DNA from: Symbiodinium natans
Lineage: Eukaryota; Sar; Dinophyceae; Suessiales; Symbiodiniaceae
Assembly: GCA_905221605.1 (NCBI GenBank)
Contig: CAJNDS010002081.1
Location: forward strand, 1 to 28,500
Reading direction: 5' to 3'
DNA length: 28,500 bases
In this document: piece after piece, positions 10,694 to 18,358 of the stretch
Position numbering within the stretch: position 1 is the first letter of the stretch
Layout: every line of letters begins with the position of its first letter
Position numbers and translations under genes: made by a program
Notes under the pieces: generated by a model
Told to the model about the DNA's origin: nothing
Seen by the model: the letters and a program-made list of their open reading frames with translations, nothing else
The model's database searches: none

Positions 10694-11400
10694 AAGGTCT
10701 ATGCCGTTTGGATCAAGCTCCGCATAGAAGTCTCTCTGGCAAAAGCAGGCGGCTCGGCTGATTGAGCCCTCCTCGCTCTCGGCGCTTGTCGGGCACTGTA
10801 GGGGGCAAGACACCTCGTTGCTGTCGGAAGACTTGTAACGACCCCTTTGGCATCGCTCGCACGAGGAGCCCTTCTTATAGTGACCAGCTCTGCAGATGCA
10901 TTCGTCTGGTGACCTCGCCCCTGCTGTGGAATTGGCACCGTCCTGGCACGCGAAAGCGAGGCCTGTACCATTGCAGTAAGAGCCGGGGTGGCATGTGGAG
11001 CAGTCTCCGCCCGACTGGTTCGAGCTCACTGAGCTCACCAAGAACGAACCAGGACGGCAGAGGCAGTCCTGAATGGACCTGGATCCCTCCTGCAGCGTGG
11101 ACTTGTCGACAGGGCATCCAGAGCAGAGAGAGTTGCCGGCCACCTCCTTGTAGGAGCCTTGTGCGCACGGTGAGCAAACGCCTGTTTGCCTGTCGAAACC
11201 GAAGCCGGGGCCACATTCGCAAACGGAGACATTCTCGGGATTCGCAGGCTCCATGTTGACAAAGTTGGGCTGACAAATGCACGCGGCCAGCGACGTCGCA
11301 CCGGCCTCGAGAGTTGTGGAGCCATAGGGGCACGACGTGCACCGAGAGCTCTCAGGAGTCCGATAGTATCCTGGCAAGCATTCGCATTGGGAGAGCTGAC
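10694..11400 (-). CDS. Exon 14: GCC2/GCC3 (ephrin-receptor-like) cysteine modules
   Basis: This exon is 707 nt, phase 1 in, phase 0 out, residues about 2352-2587. It holds five tandem cysteine modules of the C-x-C-x-P-G-Y/F-x...C-x-x-C-x-x-G-x-Y/S type: CECLPGYYRTPESSRCTSCP, CICQPNFVN with CECGPGFGFDRQTGVCSPC, CLCRPGSFLV with GGDCSTCHPGSYCNGTG, CICRAGHYKKGSSCERCQRG and CFCQRDFYAELDPNG. These modules usually form an extracellular neck before membrane segments. A stop codon follows at 10676-10678 if the exon is not spliced. The GC donor (gcccct, 10693) in phase 0 leads to ARCASCANFASLSCPGG in exon 15, the usual continuation of such modules, so I prefer splicing to termination. Confidence 0.8.
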
Positions 11401-11487
11401 CTGGGCGCCAAGCCGGCAGAAATTTCGGAAGACTCTACACTGCACTGTACACTGTGCACAAGCTTCGCAAAGGTCTGAGTCGCCGAC
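11401..11487 (-). other. Intron 13 (87 nt, GT-AG)
   Basis: Donor GGCAGCA then gtcggc, acceptor ggcgcccag before GTCAGC on the minus strand, phase 1. Splicing gives SGSSQLSQCECLPGYY, the normal spacing of a GCC2 module. Confidence 0.8.
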
Positions 11488-13172
11488 TGCTGCCGCTCGG
11501 GGCTTCACTGGCTGCTGGGCAGCTTTGCGGTGCTTGGCCGCCAGGGCAGTAAGTGTCCGCTGGGCACAGCTGGCACCCCTGGTTCTGCTCGTATTGCCCG
11601 GGTGGGCACAGAATGTGCATCCGCAAGGCGACAACGCGGAAGTCTTGCAGGGATGCGCAGCGATGACCAGAAGGGCACCAGCAAAGCTCTACGACCTCTT
11701 GTGGGCCAAAGCCGATGATCCCCATGTCCAGGAGGAAAGCGTTCCCAGACTCGTTGATGCTCACGGGCAGGCTGTACGACGATGCCTCGAGATTCTCGCA
11801 GTCTTTCTGTGCGATGAGGGAGTCATTGGTGGAGACACCGACGCCCCTCCAAACGGGGACGGTGCACTGAAAGCCCATGTAGCAACTGGCAGACTGGTTC
11901 GAGTACGGCCCTTCGGCAATGAAGTGGCCCGTGGCCACCGTGAAATCTTGGGGCGAGCTGCAGTCTGGGCGTTGGCCATCGCACCAACATAGTTGATAGC
12001 TGCCCGGCTCCACGGAGAAGAGCCCGGAAGCAGGCAAGTTTTGGACTTCGGCAGACGGCAAGGTGGAGAGGGAGTCCTGGCAGGTTGTCTTCACAGCCAG
12101 GTCGGACGTGTTGCCCGAGTTGCCCACGGCGAGGCCATCGAGGTGGCAAGGCTGCCCAAGCTGACAGCGAAGGACGGGGCTTGGGGGTCGGGGCGTTATG
12201 ACATAACGCCACAGCTCCTGCAGGTACGAGACGTTGAAGCCCCCAAGAGCAGCAGGGCTGGGGAGGCTGCGTCGAAGACCGCCGCCGAATGTGCACGTTT
12301 TGACGGACCAGGGGGAGCCTCAGCCTCGGGCCCAAGATCAGTCCAAGTGCGCGTGAGAAGACTGAAGCTGTAGAAGCCGCTGCTGTAGCTCAGCACCTCG
12401 GCCTCGCCTCCCTGGCTTTGGTTTTGGATTCCTCCGAAGACAAGGAAACTCATCGAGGCAGGGTCCCAGGAAGCCACGTGCCCGCCTCTGGGCAGTGGGA
12501 CAGCACCGGTTGCCGCAAGTTCGGCCCAGCTGTCGGCCCAGGCATCATAGCGATGCAGGCTCGAAAGGTACTGGTGTCCATCCCAGCCTCCAAAGACAAT
12601 CATGGACCTGGTGCTGGCATCCCACGCTGCCGCATGCCGGCTGCGCTGCTCGAGCCCGACTGCACCGGCTGTCCAGGCCTTGTGCTCGAAGCTGAAGTAC
12701 AAGAGGTCCGACAAGGTCTCACCGCCGTCCTCACCGGCAAAGGCCAGCATGGCCCGGCGCACGGGATCCCACACGGCTGTGTGGTACGCACGAGCCCTTG
12801 GCTTAAGAAACGTTGTCCACAGCTCCCAGGTCTGTAGTCGATAAGCCCAGATGTCGCTGTAGGTCTCACCAATGTGGCTGCCAGCAAAGACCATCATCGT
12901 TCGCGAGACGCTGTCCCAAACAGCGCTGTGGCCGGATCTGTGTGTTGGGCGTAGCTCGGAGACCGTGGAGAGTTCCGCCCAAGTACGTGAAGGCCAGTGG
13001 TACTGCCACAGGTCCGCGAAGTACTGGAAAGTCATGGCGGCTTCACCTCCAAAGACCAAGGCGGATTGAGTCTCGGGGTCGAAGACCATGGAGTGGTCTT
13101 GGCGACCTACCGGGCTTGAAGAACCAGCACCAGCGGTGTACTCGCTCCAGGCATCGAGCTCGCACCGAACGC
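11488..13172 (-). CDS. Exon 13: kelch repeats 1-6, two YQLCWC repeats, first GCC2-type module (frame broken once)
   Basis: This exon is 1,685 nt, residues about 1790-2351. Six kelch motifs follow one another: HSMVFDPETQSALVFGG, HSAVWDSVSRTMMVFAG, HTAVWDPVRRAMLAFAG, HAAAWDASTRSMIVFGG, HVASWDPASMSFLVFGG and HSAAVFDAASPALLLLG, each followed by a D-L/I-W-x-Y type strand, so a second beta-propeller is likely. After the sixth LLLLG the frame shifts by one base. The next frame reads GFNVSYLQELWRYVI, the expected kelch ending, and continues through two copies of a cysteine-rich unit (SYQLCWCDGQRPDCSSPQDF and VELCWCPSGHRCASLQDF) and the first GCC2-like module (CPPGQYEQNQGCQLCPADTY, SCPAASEAPSGSS). Entry in phase 1 and exit in phase 1 need one more base than is present. 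Confidence 0.85.
12240..12244 (-). other. Apparent one-base deletion in a C5/G5 run (frameshift in kelch repeat 6)
   Basis: The minus strand reads CTC-TTG-GGG-G-CTTCAAC. A sixth G would give LLLGGFNVSYLQELWRY, uninterrupted kelch sequence, and would also correct the exon phase arithmetic. No intron can be fitted between the two frames. It may be an assembly error in a homopolymer or a genuine lesion. Confidence 0.75.
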
Positions 13173-13481
13173 CTCCGCACACAAGCCAACGATAAAAAAC
13201 AAAAATGAAAAAAAAAACAAAAAAACACAGTCGATGGCCTCCTGCCTACACACCGCAAACGATATACTTCAGAAACTCTTTGTGGACATGTTGTCATGAG
13301 GCATCCTGTTGCACAGTGGGCCTGCAGCTTCTCGCGGGGTGCAGCCGTGGATGCTCCAGCCTCGCGGCGTCCATCCCCTCCCTTCTGTCCTCTTCTGTCC
13401 TCTTCTGCCCTCTTCTGTCCTCTTCTGTCCTCTTCTGTCCTCTTCTGTCCTCTTCTCTCTTTTTCCCCTCCCCCTCCCTGC
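13173..13481 (-). other. Intron 12 (309 nt, GC-AG) containing a purine minisatellite
   Basis: Donor CGAG then gcaggg, acceptor tgcggag before GCGTTC on the minus strand, phase 1; GAGGC is shared at both borders. It contains the 10-bp repeat at 13381-13456 and an A-rich run at 13196-13227 (plus strand). The repeat reads through in frame as Glu/Arg/Lys-rich sequence without a stop, which could mislead gene callers. Confidence 0.75.
13381..13456. repeat. 10-bp minisatellite tcttctgtcc
   Basis: About seven and a half near-perfect copies of tcttctgtcc on the plus strand, with one copy reading tcttctgccc. It is a pyrimidine/purine tract inside intron 12. Confidence 0.9.
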
Positions 13482-13932
13482 CTCGGAAGCTGCAATCCCG
13501 CAGGCTGACCTCCGTGCCGTCACACGCGAGTCTATCGGCCAGGATCGTCCCCTCGAGGAGCAGCTTCTCCGACGACAGGTCGGAAAGGGGATCCCTGAGG
13601 AGGGCTCGGCCGCCCGCCATGCCAATGTCCCGGCAGACCACTTGTGCAGTGGCGTCCGAGAACCCGTCATCGCATACCAAGCCGTAGGAGCCATTGTACT
13701 GCAGCTGCAGCCAGCCCTCGCTGCCTCCGCTGCCCAGGCGCAAACCCTCCAGCTCATCGCCCGGCGTGACGTGGAAGACCTCCGCGGACACCAGGGCAGC
13801 TCCCATCTCACCCTGCGTCGTGCCCACGCTGACATCGCTGCCGATGCCCAGTTGACCATATTCATTGCTGCCGAAGCATCGCACGGTGTCATCCTCCAGG
13901 TACACGCACGTGTGGCTCCAACCTAGGGCGAC
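13482..13932 (-). CDS. Exon 12: RCC1 repeat 7 and SRCR domain
   Basis: This exon is 451 nt, phase 0 in, phase 1 out, residues about 1640-1790. VALGWSHTCVYLEDDTVRCF with GSNEYGQLGIG is the seventh and last RCC1 blade, giving the full set expected for one closed propeller. An SRCR domain follows: LRLGSGGSEGWLQLQYNGSY, GLVCDDGFSDATAQVVCRDI, then LACDGTEVSLRDCSF. SRCR domains are cysteine-stabilised extracellular modules of scavenger and recognition receptors. The exon ends at CGA-G before a GC donor (gcaggg). Joined to exon 13 it gives DCSFRGVRCELDAW, which supplies the final SRCR cysteine. Confidence 0.85.
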
Positions 13933-14252
13933 CTGGCCAGCGAGGTTCAATATCGGGGACGCGTGCGAAACCGAAACCGCAATAAGGCCGGCCTGGCTTC
14001 TCTCTCTTTGCAAGTGTTACGAAACAGCTGCACACATATGTCTGGCTGCGGCCCACCAGCCACTACGGTCCAAGAAACGTATGAGATCAATCACTGCAAG
14101 CGGGGCAAATAGCAGCAATCTACATGCCTGCTGTGTGCAATCCAGCTGCTCAAGTCAATCCAAGACATTCGTCCACTACTGCGCACCATCCCTGCATATG
14201 CTTCACGAAAGTCCGATTCCCCTGCATTCCCTCATTTAACGGCCTGGTGCAC
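13933..14252 (-). other. Intron 11 (320 nt, GT-AG)
   Basis: Donor gtgcaccag, acceptor gctggccag before GTCGCC on the minus strand, phase 0. Nothing else is recognised inside. Confidence 0.7.
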
Positions 14253-14340
14253 TGCAAGATTGTTCAGGTTGACGGGAAGCAGTGCGTCGCCCATTTCTGC
14301 AGGCTCGTCGCCCAGGTTCTCTTCGTTCCCCTGGCCTAGC
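14253..14340 (-). CDS. Exon 11: RCC1 linker between repeats 6 and 7
   Basis: This small 88-nt exon, phase 2 in and phase 0 out, reads LGQGNEENLGDEPAEMGDAL and then LPVNLNNLA. The E-M-G-D-x-L-L-P-V linker is the one seen after every other blade of this protein. It ends at CTT-GCA before gtgcac. A GC donor three bases earlier is possible and would remove one alanine. Confidence 0.8.
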
Positions 14341-14446
14341 CTGAGCGCATGCAACGCAATCAGATGCCCATCCTCTGATCTCTCTGCGTGCACAGCAAAG
14401 GCCTGTAGGGTCAACAGGAACTCTGTGGCACGCCTGAGCCCCTGGC
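14341..14446 (-). other. Intron 10 (106 nt, GC-AG)
   Basis: Donor gccaggggc, acceptor gcgctcag before GCTAGG on the minus strand, phase 2. The borders share a CAG-G-C-x-AGG pattern. Confidence 0.75.
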
Positions 14447-14664
14447 TGTCCGGAGTTCCCCCAACCCCAGCACTTCAGAGCCTCATCCTGCAGAACTGCA
14501 CACGCGTGGTAAGGGCCAGCTACCACTTTGAGGACGTACGTGCCGCTGCCCAGTGGCGTGCTTGGGAGGCTAGGAGTCACCAGCGGCTGGTCCATGTTGT
14601 GGCCTTGGCCCAGTTGGCCCAATTCGTTTCGGCCCCAGCAGCGGACAGAGTGATCCCCCAAGAC
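14447..14664 (-). CDS. Exon 10: RCC1 repeat 5 (rest) and start of repeat 6
   Basis: This exon is 218 nt, phase 0 in, phase 2 out, residues about 1538-1610. VLGDHSVRCWGRNELGQLGQ completes blade 5, and AGPYHACAVLQDEALKCWGW opens blade 6. It ends at GGACA before a GC donor (gccagg). Joined to exon 11 it reads GNSGQLGQGNEENLGD, an ideal RCC1 turn, whereas read-through gives GNSGQPGAQACHRV. Confidence 0.85.
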
Positions 14665-14770
14665 CTGCCAAGCGAAGCAGAAAAGTGCTTAAAAGTGCGT
14701 AAGGCGTCAAACGCATTGAAAGGGCAAACCCGATGATGCAGGATGGCTCAGGATGGTGCAGGCAAGCGGC
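14665..14770 (-). other. Intron 9 (106 nt, GC-AG)
   Basis: Donor gccgcttgc, acceptor gcttggcag before GTCTTG on the minus strand, phase 0. No in-phase GT donor lies nearby that would keep the RCC1 signature. Confidence 0.75.
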
Positions 14771-15062
14771 TGCGCAGGTGAAGTACCGCCCAGCGGAAAT
14801 CTGCAGCACTTCCAAGCCCAGATCCAGGTATGGCAAATTGTCTCCCATTTGGTTGGGCAAGCTACCCACATCATCTCCAGACAGCGTTGTGAAGCCCAGG
14901 CCGACCGCCGGGCCTCCCCCCCAGCACTTCACCCCGCCTCGACTGGACAGCGCACATGTGTGGTACCTTCCGAGTGCGAGCTGCGTGGCATGGAAGTCGG
15001 TTCCGAGGTCCACGAAGGGCAGTCGGTTGCCCATTTGGCCTGGGAAATAACCGCGAAGGAAC
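14771..15062 (-). CDS. Exon 9: RCC1 repeat 4 and start of repeat 5
   Basis: This exon is 292 nt, phase 2 in, phase 0 out. It reads FLRGYFPGQMGNRLPFVDLG, then GRYHTCALSSRGGVKCWGGG, then QMGDNLPYLDLG, ending in AGRYFTCA. It stops at TGC-GCA before a GC donor (gccgct). Joining to GTC-TTG in exon 10 restores the blade signature FTCAVLGDHSVRCWG, so the non-canonical donor is supported by domain continuity. Read-through past the donor loses the signature. Confidence 0.85.
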
Positions 15063-15168
15063 CTGGATGTTGCAACACGATGAAGCGGCAAAATGACCCG
15101 GGGGCTCAAGGCGTCAAGGGGGGGCATGGGCCACAGTCTGGACATGTCCTCGCAACTGAGGCGCGCAC
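15063..15168 (-). other. Intron 8 (106 nt, GT-AG)
   Basis: Donor gtgcgcgcc, acceptor acatccag before GTTCC on the minus strand, phase 2. It is the same length as introns 9 and 10. Confidence 0.75.
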
Positions 15169-15519
15169 ACGTCACCCAAGCCGAGTCTCCCATGCCCACC
15201 ATCTCCGAAGCATTTCACAGACCCGCCGTGCAGCAGCACGCACGTGTGCTGAACCCCAAGTTCAACCTCAAGCACAGCGTTCCCGCCAACGTCCACGGCG
15301 GGCAATGCAGAACCCATCTCCTTCGGATTGTTGCCCACATCTGACTCCGATCCATAGCCCAGCTTGCCGCGCGAGCCATCGCCCCAGCACCGCAGTGCAC
15401 CGCCCTCGAACACACCGCAAACGTGTTCTAGACCGCATGCCACCTGCACCACTTTGGTGCTTCCCAAGTCCACGAACGGCAACGCGGCACCCATCTCGCC
15501 CGGGCGCAGGCCGATATGC
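15169..15519 (-). CDS. Exon 8: RCC1 repeats 2 and 3
   Basis: This exon is 351 nt, phase 2 at both ends, residues about 1324-1440. Blade 2 contains VACGLEHVCGVFEGGALRCW and blade 3 contains GVQHTCVLLHGGSVKCFGDG. Both are followed by a G-x-L-G turn and an N-P-x-E-M-G-x-x-L-P-x-V-D-x-G linker. This flavour of RCC1 repeat (HTCAL...VKCWG...GQLG...MG..LP.VDLG) is widespread in bacteria and protists. It forms beta-propellers and is not specific to Ran exchange factors. Ending at GACGT before gtgcgc gives LGLGDVFLRGYFPGQMG after splicing, with the same 15-residue spacing as LGYGSESDVGNNPKEMG. Confidence 0.85.
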
Positions 15520-15781
15520 CTCGAAAGGCCTTAGCCGACGATGCCTTCAACAAAGTCTCACACGACAGTGAAAGCCAGAACATGTCCATCCTTTTTGTAA
15601 AAACTGCGGAAGCTATGCCAAGTTCTGATCCACAGGAGCAACCTCCTGCTAGACAAAATACGCACGCGTGTTACATAGACCCTGCAACGCATCGCGAATG
15701 TTATCTCTTCTCAGCACGCCTGGCATAATGCGACGGACCCCTTCTTTTTTCATGGAGAAACATGAAAAAAATTGGGCACAT

Positions 15782-15813
<32 letters not shown>
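15520..15813 (-). other. Intron 7 (294 nt, GT-AG) beginning with a (GT)n microsatellite
   Basis: The first 29 or so bases on the minus strand are (GT)n (plus strand (CA)n, 15785-15813). The acceptor is ttcgag before GCATATCG. Phase 2. Confidence 0.65.
15785..15813. repeat. (CA)n microsatellite touching the donor of intron 7
   Basis: About 14 CA units on the plus strand, which is (GT)n in the transcript orientation. Confidence 0.9.
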
Positions 15814-15815
<2 letters not shown>

Positions 15816-15952
15816 ATGCTCAAAGGACCCGAGGCCGCCGCCGCCGCTGTTAGCGCCCCAGCACTTGACGCCGTTAGTGTCCCCGGCGAGGAGCAGGGCG
15901 CAGTTGCCCTGACTGTAGGCACTGAGCGAGACGGACACCGGGGGCACTGGAC
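15814..15952 (-). CDS. Exon 7: first RCC1 repeat
   Basis: This exon is 139 nt, phase 1 in, phase 2 out. It reads PVPPVSVSLSAYSQGNCALL, then GVKCWGANSGGGGLGSFEHS. The motif C-A-L-L...G-x-V-K-C-W-G-x-N-x-x-x-x-L-G is the RCC1-type blade found seven times in exons 7-12. The donor falls at TC before gtgtgtgt, so the 5' splice site is the first GT of a dinucleotide repeat. Joining to exon 8 gives FEHSHIGLRPGEMG, with the spacing to the next blade as in the other repeats. Confidence 0.75.
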
Positions 15953-16226
15953 CTGCAAACGCGGGGTTCAGGGTTTCGCAGTTTTTTGATCCTTTTAGGA
16001 CGACTGAGCCACGGAAGCCAGAACAGGAGTTACCACTCGAACTTACCTGCGACGCTTCCCGCTTGTTGAACTAAGAACGGTCCTAAAGGTCTGAATCTCT
16101 ACATGAACGCTCCAGCCCCTCTCAATGGTTCCTATATACGCATAGCAATCACCGTTCCGGTACAAGGGTGTGGGATTTGGGTGACTGCAGGAATTCAAGT
16201 CGGGCCTGATACGTTGTGGTTGTGGC
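15953..16226 (-). other. Intron 6 (274 nt, GC-AG)
   Basis: Donor CCAG then gccacaacc, acceptor gcgtttgcag on the minus strand, phase 1. No feature is seen inside. Confidence 0.6.
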
Positions 16227-16512
16227 CTGGAGCTGCAGGCGCCCAGGCGACCACTGAGTCCACGGCCACGTCATAGGAAAAGCCGATGATGTCAGCGGAG
16301 AGGAAGCGCAGCATCGTTGTGTTTGCGGGCAAGGTCACCTTGGCTTGCAACCAGCCTGCTCTGTCAGAACCTCTGACTGACCAGCGCCTCCACCAGCGGT
16401 CACGCCAAAGGTACTGCAGTTCCAGTCTTCCAACTTCTGTTCCCCATGCGTGGTAAGCAAACTCCAAGTAGAACTCGCTGCTCGCCGGGAACATGGGACT
16501 CGTCAAGAAGCT
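16227..16512 (-). CDS. Exon 6: second half of MAM-A4
   Basis: This exon is 286 nt, phase 0 in and phase 1 out, residues about 1182-1277. SFLTSPMFPASSEFYLEFAY matches the start of the other second halves; WLQAKVTLPANTTMLRF and VDSVVAWAP finish the MAM. The exon end at CCA-G before gccaca (GC donor) is chosen because it joins in phase to exon 7 at the acceptor tttgcag before GTCCAG. Read-through meets a stop 11 codons later. Confidence 0.75.
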
Positions 16513-16648
16513 CTGCCCCTTCAGGGGGTTGCCTTTTGGCCAAGCTCCTAAAACCTTCGAAAGCCTGTGAAGCTTTCAGAGGAAAAGGGGGAGAGAGAGA
16601 GAGAGAGAGAGACAGAGAGTGAGTTGGATTGAAACCCACAAGACCAGC
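16513..16648 (-). other. Intron 5 (about 136 nt, GC-AG) with a CT/GA repeat
   Basis: The minus-strand donor is gctggt. The acceptor is gggcag before AGC, or six bases earlier (gaag before GGGCAG). It holds a (CT)n run on the minus strand (16591-16612), which reads as Ser-Leu if translated. Confidence 0.6.
16591..16612. repeat. (GA)n microsatellite in intron 5
   Basis: Eleven GA units on the plus strand. Confidence 0.9.
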
Positions 16649-16816
16649 CTCGATGCTTTGGTACATCAAATCATGGTTGTACATGTAGGCACCGCCGTCG
16701 CGGAAGGCCGAAACAGGTCCCTGTTGCAAGTTGGAGGGCAGCCAGAAGGTGCCCGTTGACCAGCCGCACATCATATCGCCGCCGAAGCCACACGTCAAGT
16801 TTGCCAGGTTGGGCAC
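16649..16816 (-). CDS. Exon 5: first half of MAM-A4 (divergent)
   Basis: This exon is 168 nt, phase 0, residues about 1126-1181. It reads VPNLANLTCGFGGDMMCGW, the C-x-F-x(5)-C-x-W entry of a MAM, then GGAYMYNHDLMYQSIE, equivalent to the YIYTDAS...E end of the other first halves. It is much more diverged from MAM-A1 to A3 than they are from one another. It ends at GAG before a GC donor (gctggt), exactly the homologous intron position of the other A-type MAMs. Confidence 0.75.
16800..16816. repeat. 17-bp direct repeat, copy at the acceptor of intron 4
   Basis: Plus-strand tttgccaggttgggcac, identical to 21037-21053. In the spliced product this copy is the coding one (VPNLAN). Confidence 0.85.
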
Positions 16817-17308
16817 CTAAGAGGTTTAGCTCACTCCTATATCTCTCCAAGTGAAGTTTCTTGGTCCCTGCATTTTACAACATTTAAGCGGTTCCGGTGT
16901 TCTCCATATCATATTTCTGTGATTTGTCTAGTGTCTTCCGACTATCTTCCTACGATCTTCCAATGATCTTGCGACTGTCTGCCAAAATTTTCCCCTCATT
17001 CACGACGATCTTCCCATGTTCTATTGTTTGGTTTAGTATTTTTCCCAAAAATACTCTCAAAATGCACATTGGCAGCATTTTTGGGAATGGGGTGACCCAA
17101 GCAAGTGGGTTTAAACAGTGAAACATTAAGCTGTTCACACCCTAGACTCGGTTTTCCATTTACGTCAACGAGGGAGGGATGGAGGGAGTGTGATCTACAG
17201 ATATTCGGGCATTATGCCGTACCAGCGTAATGCTGCTTGTAGTCCCACAAAGCCTCCAATCGCGTTCACCGCCCCTGCCCGTTGGGCACCGCCTCGCATT
17301 CACACAGA

Positions 17309-17328
17309 TATATATATATATATATATG
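17309..17328. repeat. (AT)n microsatellite
   Basis: Ten AT units in intron 4. Confidence 0.9.
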
Positions 17329-17641
17329 ACATATACATTTGCCTGATATTGCAATTCGGAGGCAGTGCCAATAGCTCGCTATGCAGACATAGGCGCTTTT
17401 TTGCCAGGCAGGTGCGAACAAAACCTCGAAATTCTTGTCGGATTTCTCTTGTAGTACAAAGCCCTGTGGATCTGACACTCGGAATAATCCGCGCCGTGAA
17501 AGCTTGGATGAGGAAGCGATTCCAACCCAGAGGCTGAAGCACGCTACACGACGTGTTTGAGGCCGTCATGCAGCAGGCAATGCAGCACTTGGACCACATT
17601 GCCAGGAAAGGGTCTGAGATTGGGAACTTTGTAGCAAAGGA

Positions 17642-18290
17642 GCAGAATACGACGAAGAAGGCAACGTCACGAAGTTCAGCCCGCGGTTTCCTTGGGCATT
17701 TGAGTCGCCGAAGGACTTTGATGAGCTCGGGAATGAACTGGAATTCTCCTACGGCGTATGGCTCATCGTGAAAGAGCAGAACTGCAAGGCAAACGGTACT
17801 CAAACGTAGTCGGTATGGAACGAAGAATTTCTGGGACACGGGATCCGCGAATCCTTGTCGACCTGGAAATTGGAAGAGGGATGGCCCAAGGTATTCCTTC
17901 CAAAAGCACTAGAAGGAGCTGTAAAGATATTAGGAAGACCAACCAATTTCGGAGGATCTCGTGAAGAAACGCTTTCATTAAGTTCAAGGAACAGCTGTAC
18001 AACGTTCTTGGGCGTGCCGAGCCTAAATAACACGACTACTTTAGGGCTGATTCCGAGAGATCGCAGCAGCAAAGCCATGATCGCGACAATGCGGGCATCT
18101 CCTCCACGATGACGTTTGAAAGCGATAGATCTGGACTCGGCCCGGCAGATCGATCTGGACTCAGCACGGTTGTTCGTGGTGGGACTGTTCTCACAACGCC
18201 TGCAGCACTTCGGCTTGAACAGGAGCTGGACAAGCTGCAACTGAGCTGGGGAAAATGTTCGCTTGCGTAACAAAGATCGTCAAGCGAAGG
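17642..18290 (+). pseudogene. Decayed plus-strand coding region, probably upstream part of a retroelement
   Basis: Codon-like patches lie in tandem but are broken. 17642-17809 reads as an acidic stretch (EYDEEGNVTKFSP, later GVWLIVKEQN) ending in TAG. After one unread codon the same frame continues with EEFLGHGIRESLSTW and GWPKVFLPKALEGAVKILG to about 17960. A frameshift then leads to KFKEQLYNVLGRAEPK and on to a Ser/Gln-rich patch near 18050-18250. I do not recognise the family. The position and strand, just upstream of the copia RNase H fragment, suggest the gag or early pol part of the same element, but this is inference. Confidence 0.4.
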
Positions 18291-18358
18291 GATCACGAGT
18301 GGGACACAAACGCTGCACGTGAAGCTATCCGCAATCCCAACTCCGATTCAAAGCTCGC

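Noticed and set aside
11186-11992. Plus-strand open frame of 268 codons
   Set aside because: It is antisense to exons 13 and 14, which have clear cysteine-module and kelch signatures; the plus frame has no domain.
14753-15571. Plus-strand open frame of 272 codons
   Set aside because: It is antisense to the RCC1 exons 8 and 9 and explained by their GC-rich codon use.
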